Shown here: in pieces, positions 60,704 to 62,124 of the stretch
How positions within the stretch are numbered: the stretch's first letter is position 1
Layout: each line of letters starts with the position of its first letter
Origin: Scleroderma bovista
Lineage: Eukaryota > Basidiomycota > Agaricomycetes > Boletales > Sclerodermataceae
DNA: 62,124 bases
Assembly: GCA_037178675.1 (NCBI GenBank)
Contig: JAYMGJ010000562.1
Location: 1 to 62,124, forward strand
Direction of reading: 5' to 3'
Program-made: the position numbers and the translations under genes
Notes under the pieces: generated by a model
Databases searched by the model: none
What the model saw: only the letters and a program-made list of their open reading frames with translations
What the model was told of the DNA's origin: nothing

Positions 60704-61336
60704 TGTTACGACCATGCCCAACTCCGGGCCTTATCCGGTCACTCCGGTCGCGTTGCAGCTCCACAGCTCAACTCCGGTCACTCAACACTTACTCCGGTCA
60801 CGCTCGCGCAGATATGCCTCCGTTAAGTACGACCCTTGGACTATCCTCTATTCGCTCGTTACCACACCTCGCCATTTACCCTGCCTTGACGTGAGTTCTC
60901 CGTGAACTCGATATATCCTATACCTTGTAGCATTTTCACCGGACCTGATTTATTTTACCTGGTCCTGACTTTATTTTCACCGGACCTGACCTAGTCCTAA
61001 CTCCGGTCGTCCCTTGTCCGCTATTAGGTTGTTTACTTGTCACCATATGTACTCGACCCTAGTTTCTACTTAGTATAAGTACCCTCTAGTTTACCTTGTA
61101 TACCTCAGTCTGAAATCATCTAAGTCACTACTCCTGATCCTCTGTCCGTCTCCATCTCTATCTCTGTCTGACCAGAACCTACGCAAGGGATCAACGCTCG
61201 CCGTCCTTGTCGTTGAATCCAAAACGGTCGCAACTCCGGCCCGGGCTAACCTCTGCCCAAACCTCTGACCTCCCCTCTCGTCCGCTTCCGTCCGGACTTG
61301 ACCAGACCCCCTACCGGAGTAGACCCGGACTTGACA
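60704..61336 (+). mobile_element. Solo LTR of the Gypsy C family, TSD GAAAG
   Basis: 633 bp, TGTTACGACC...CGGACTTGACA; GAAAG at 60699-60703 and 61337-61341. It splits the RNase H of Gypsy B. It retains most CpG sites, so it is among the youngest insertions here. Confidence 0.93.
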
Positions 61337-62050
61337 GAAAGGAACCCAGATGCACATTGCAGATCCGCTTAGTAGGCAGTCAGACTATTACGTATCTAGC
61401 TCCGAAGACAACAAGGATCAGACCTTGCTGAACCCCGTATCTATTAAGTCGATTGACGTTACAGATCAGACTTACGAAGAGTGCCAGTCGCTAATAACAA
61501 ACTTTCATGACACACCTGTCGCAGGACATAAGGGTGTCAAAGCTACGTTTAATGCACTCAGGAAGCACTATTCCTGGAAAGGGATGAAGGAGCAGATCCA
61601 AACCTACGTAAAGCACTGTCAAAAATGTCAGCAGTCCAAGGTTTCGAATCAAAAGACTTCTGGAAGTCTCCTTCCTCTCCCTGTCCCCGAAGGACCATGG
61701 CTTGACGTCACAATGGACTTTACCGAGATGCTGGAATCCCTCAGTTATAACTATATATTAGTAGTTGTCAATCGGTTCTCCAAAGAGGTGGTCTTTGTGC
61801 CATGCACTAAGGAGGAAACCTCTCTCTTGACTGCTGAGTTATTTAGAGATCACGTTTGGTGCCAGCATGGACTTCCTAGCACCGTAATATCCGACCGTGG
61901 ATCGGTCTTTGCAAGCAACTTCCTGGGGGAGTTGTATAGACTTTTAGGCATAAAGCGCAAGATGTCTACTGCCTTTCACCCGCAAACTGACAGACAAATG
62001 GAGTGGTTGAACCGCGAGATCAACCAGTACCTTCAGACCTACGTTAGCGA

Positions 62051-62124
62051 TGTAGAGACAGTCCTGTCTCTGGGTGTGTAGATTGGTAGTACTGATACTG
62101 GACTCTTACCTTAGCTATGTAGGC
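62051..62124 (+). mobile_element. Small non-autonomous element, copy C (partial)
   Basis: First 74 bp of a third copy, interrupting the Gypsy B integrase; it runs past the window end. It matches copy A through the hairpin and CTTACCTTAGCTATGTAGGC. Confidence 0.75.

Larger units (their letters stand above)
58152..62050 (+). pseudogene. pol: Gypsy B Pol in pieces
   Basis: Protease (KVDALLDSGATGCFV) and the start of reverse transcriptase run to 59302, where a small element is inserted. RT resumes about 59575 (TKMDLRWGYNNV, YIDDLMIF) to a TGA at 60256-60258. RNase H (LETDVSEFAIGG, YTDHHNL) runs to 60703, where a solo LTR is inserted. Integrase resumes at 61337 (HKGVKATFN...HCQKCQQSK, TMDFTEM, ISDRGSVF, TDRQMEWLNRE) and is cut at 62051. 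It retains the 7 bp lost near YIDD in Gypsy A. Many Arg codons have become Cys, His or Trp through CpG loss. Confidence 0.9.
55960..62124 (+). mobile_element. Gypsy B: older relative of Gypsy A, runs off window
   Basis: 5' LTR 55960-56341, ORF0, gag, pol in the same order as Gypsy A. The 3' part lies beyond the window. It contains a solo LTR at 60704-61336 and two small non-autonomous elements. Relative to Gypsy A it carries many CpG to TpG/CpA changes and several stops, so it is inactive. Confidence 0.92.

Overview
The window is nuclear DNA of a filamentous basidiomycete, most likely an agaricomycete. It has dense protein genes on both strands with many introns of about 45-60 nt. Several introns can be placed exactly because the spliced frames rebuild conserved proteins. 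The repeats are Ty3/Gypsy chromoviruses and Ty1/Copia elements. I cannot name a species.

Bases 1-35,656 are an ordinary gene-rich region. In order they hold: a DUF2461 protein (+), ALG2 mannosyltransferase (-), a PRKRIP1-like splicing protein (-), TAF12 (-), the ribosome-biogenesis factor NSA2 (-), YIP1 (+), a 10.6-kb CSF1/BLTP1-type lipid-transfer gene (-), a twin-CX9C NDUFAF8-like gene (+), a DUF1746 membrane protein (-), a four-helix membrane protein (-), HDA1-type histone deacetylase with a C-terminal Arb2 region (+), a membrane-anchored amidohydrolase (-) and a 905-aa nuclear-looking protein of unknown function (+). These are housekeeping genes with no obvious pathway link. Several are divergent pairs with very short shared promoters. 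Micro-exons of 6-14 nt are unusually frequent, and two introns have GC-AG borders.

Bases about 35,800-62,124 are a nest of transposable elements with no host gene. The order of insertion can be read from 5-bp target-site duplications. Copia-1 (reverse) holds a solo LTR and Copia-2. Copia-2 holds Gypsy A (inside its LTR), Gypsy C and Gypsy B. Gypsy B holds a further solo LTR and two copies of a small non-autonomous element. A 35-bp minisatellite and two more solo LTRs lie at the boundary. Most differences between copies, and several of the nonsense codons, are CpG to TpG/CpA changes, which points to CpG methylation and deamination.

The Gypsy elements show readable expression signals. In Gypsy A and B a T_TTA_AAA slip site sits just before the gag stop, and an upstream open frame is joined to gag across one conserved TAG. 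In Gypsy C the slip site is A_AAA_AAA. No tRNA, rRNA, CRISPR array or prokaryotic-type operon was seen.
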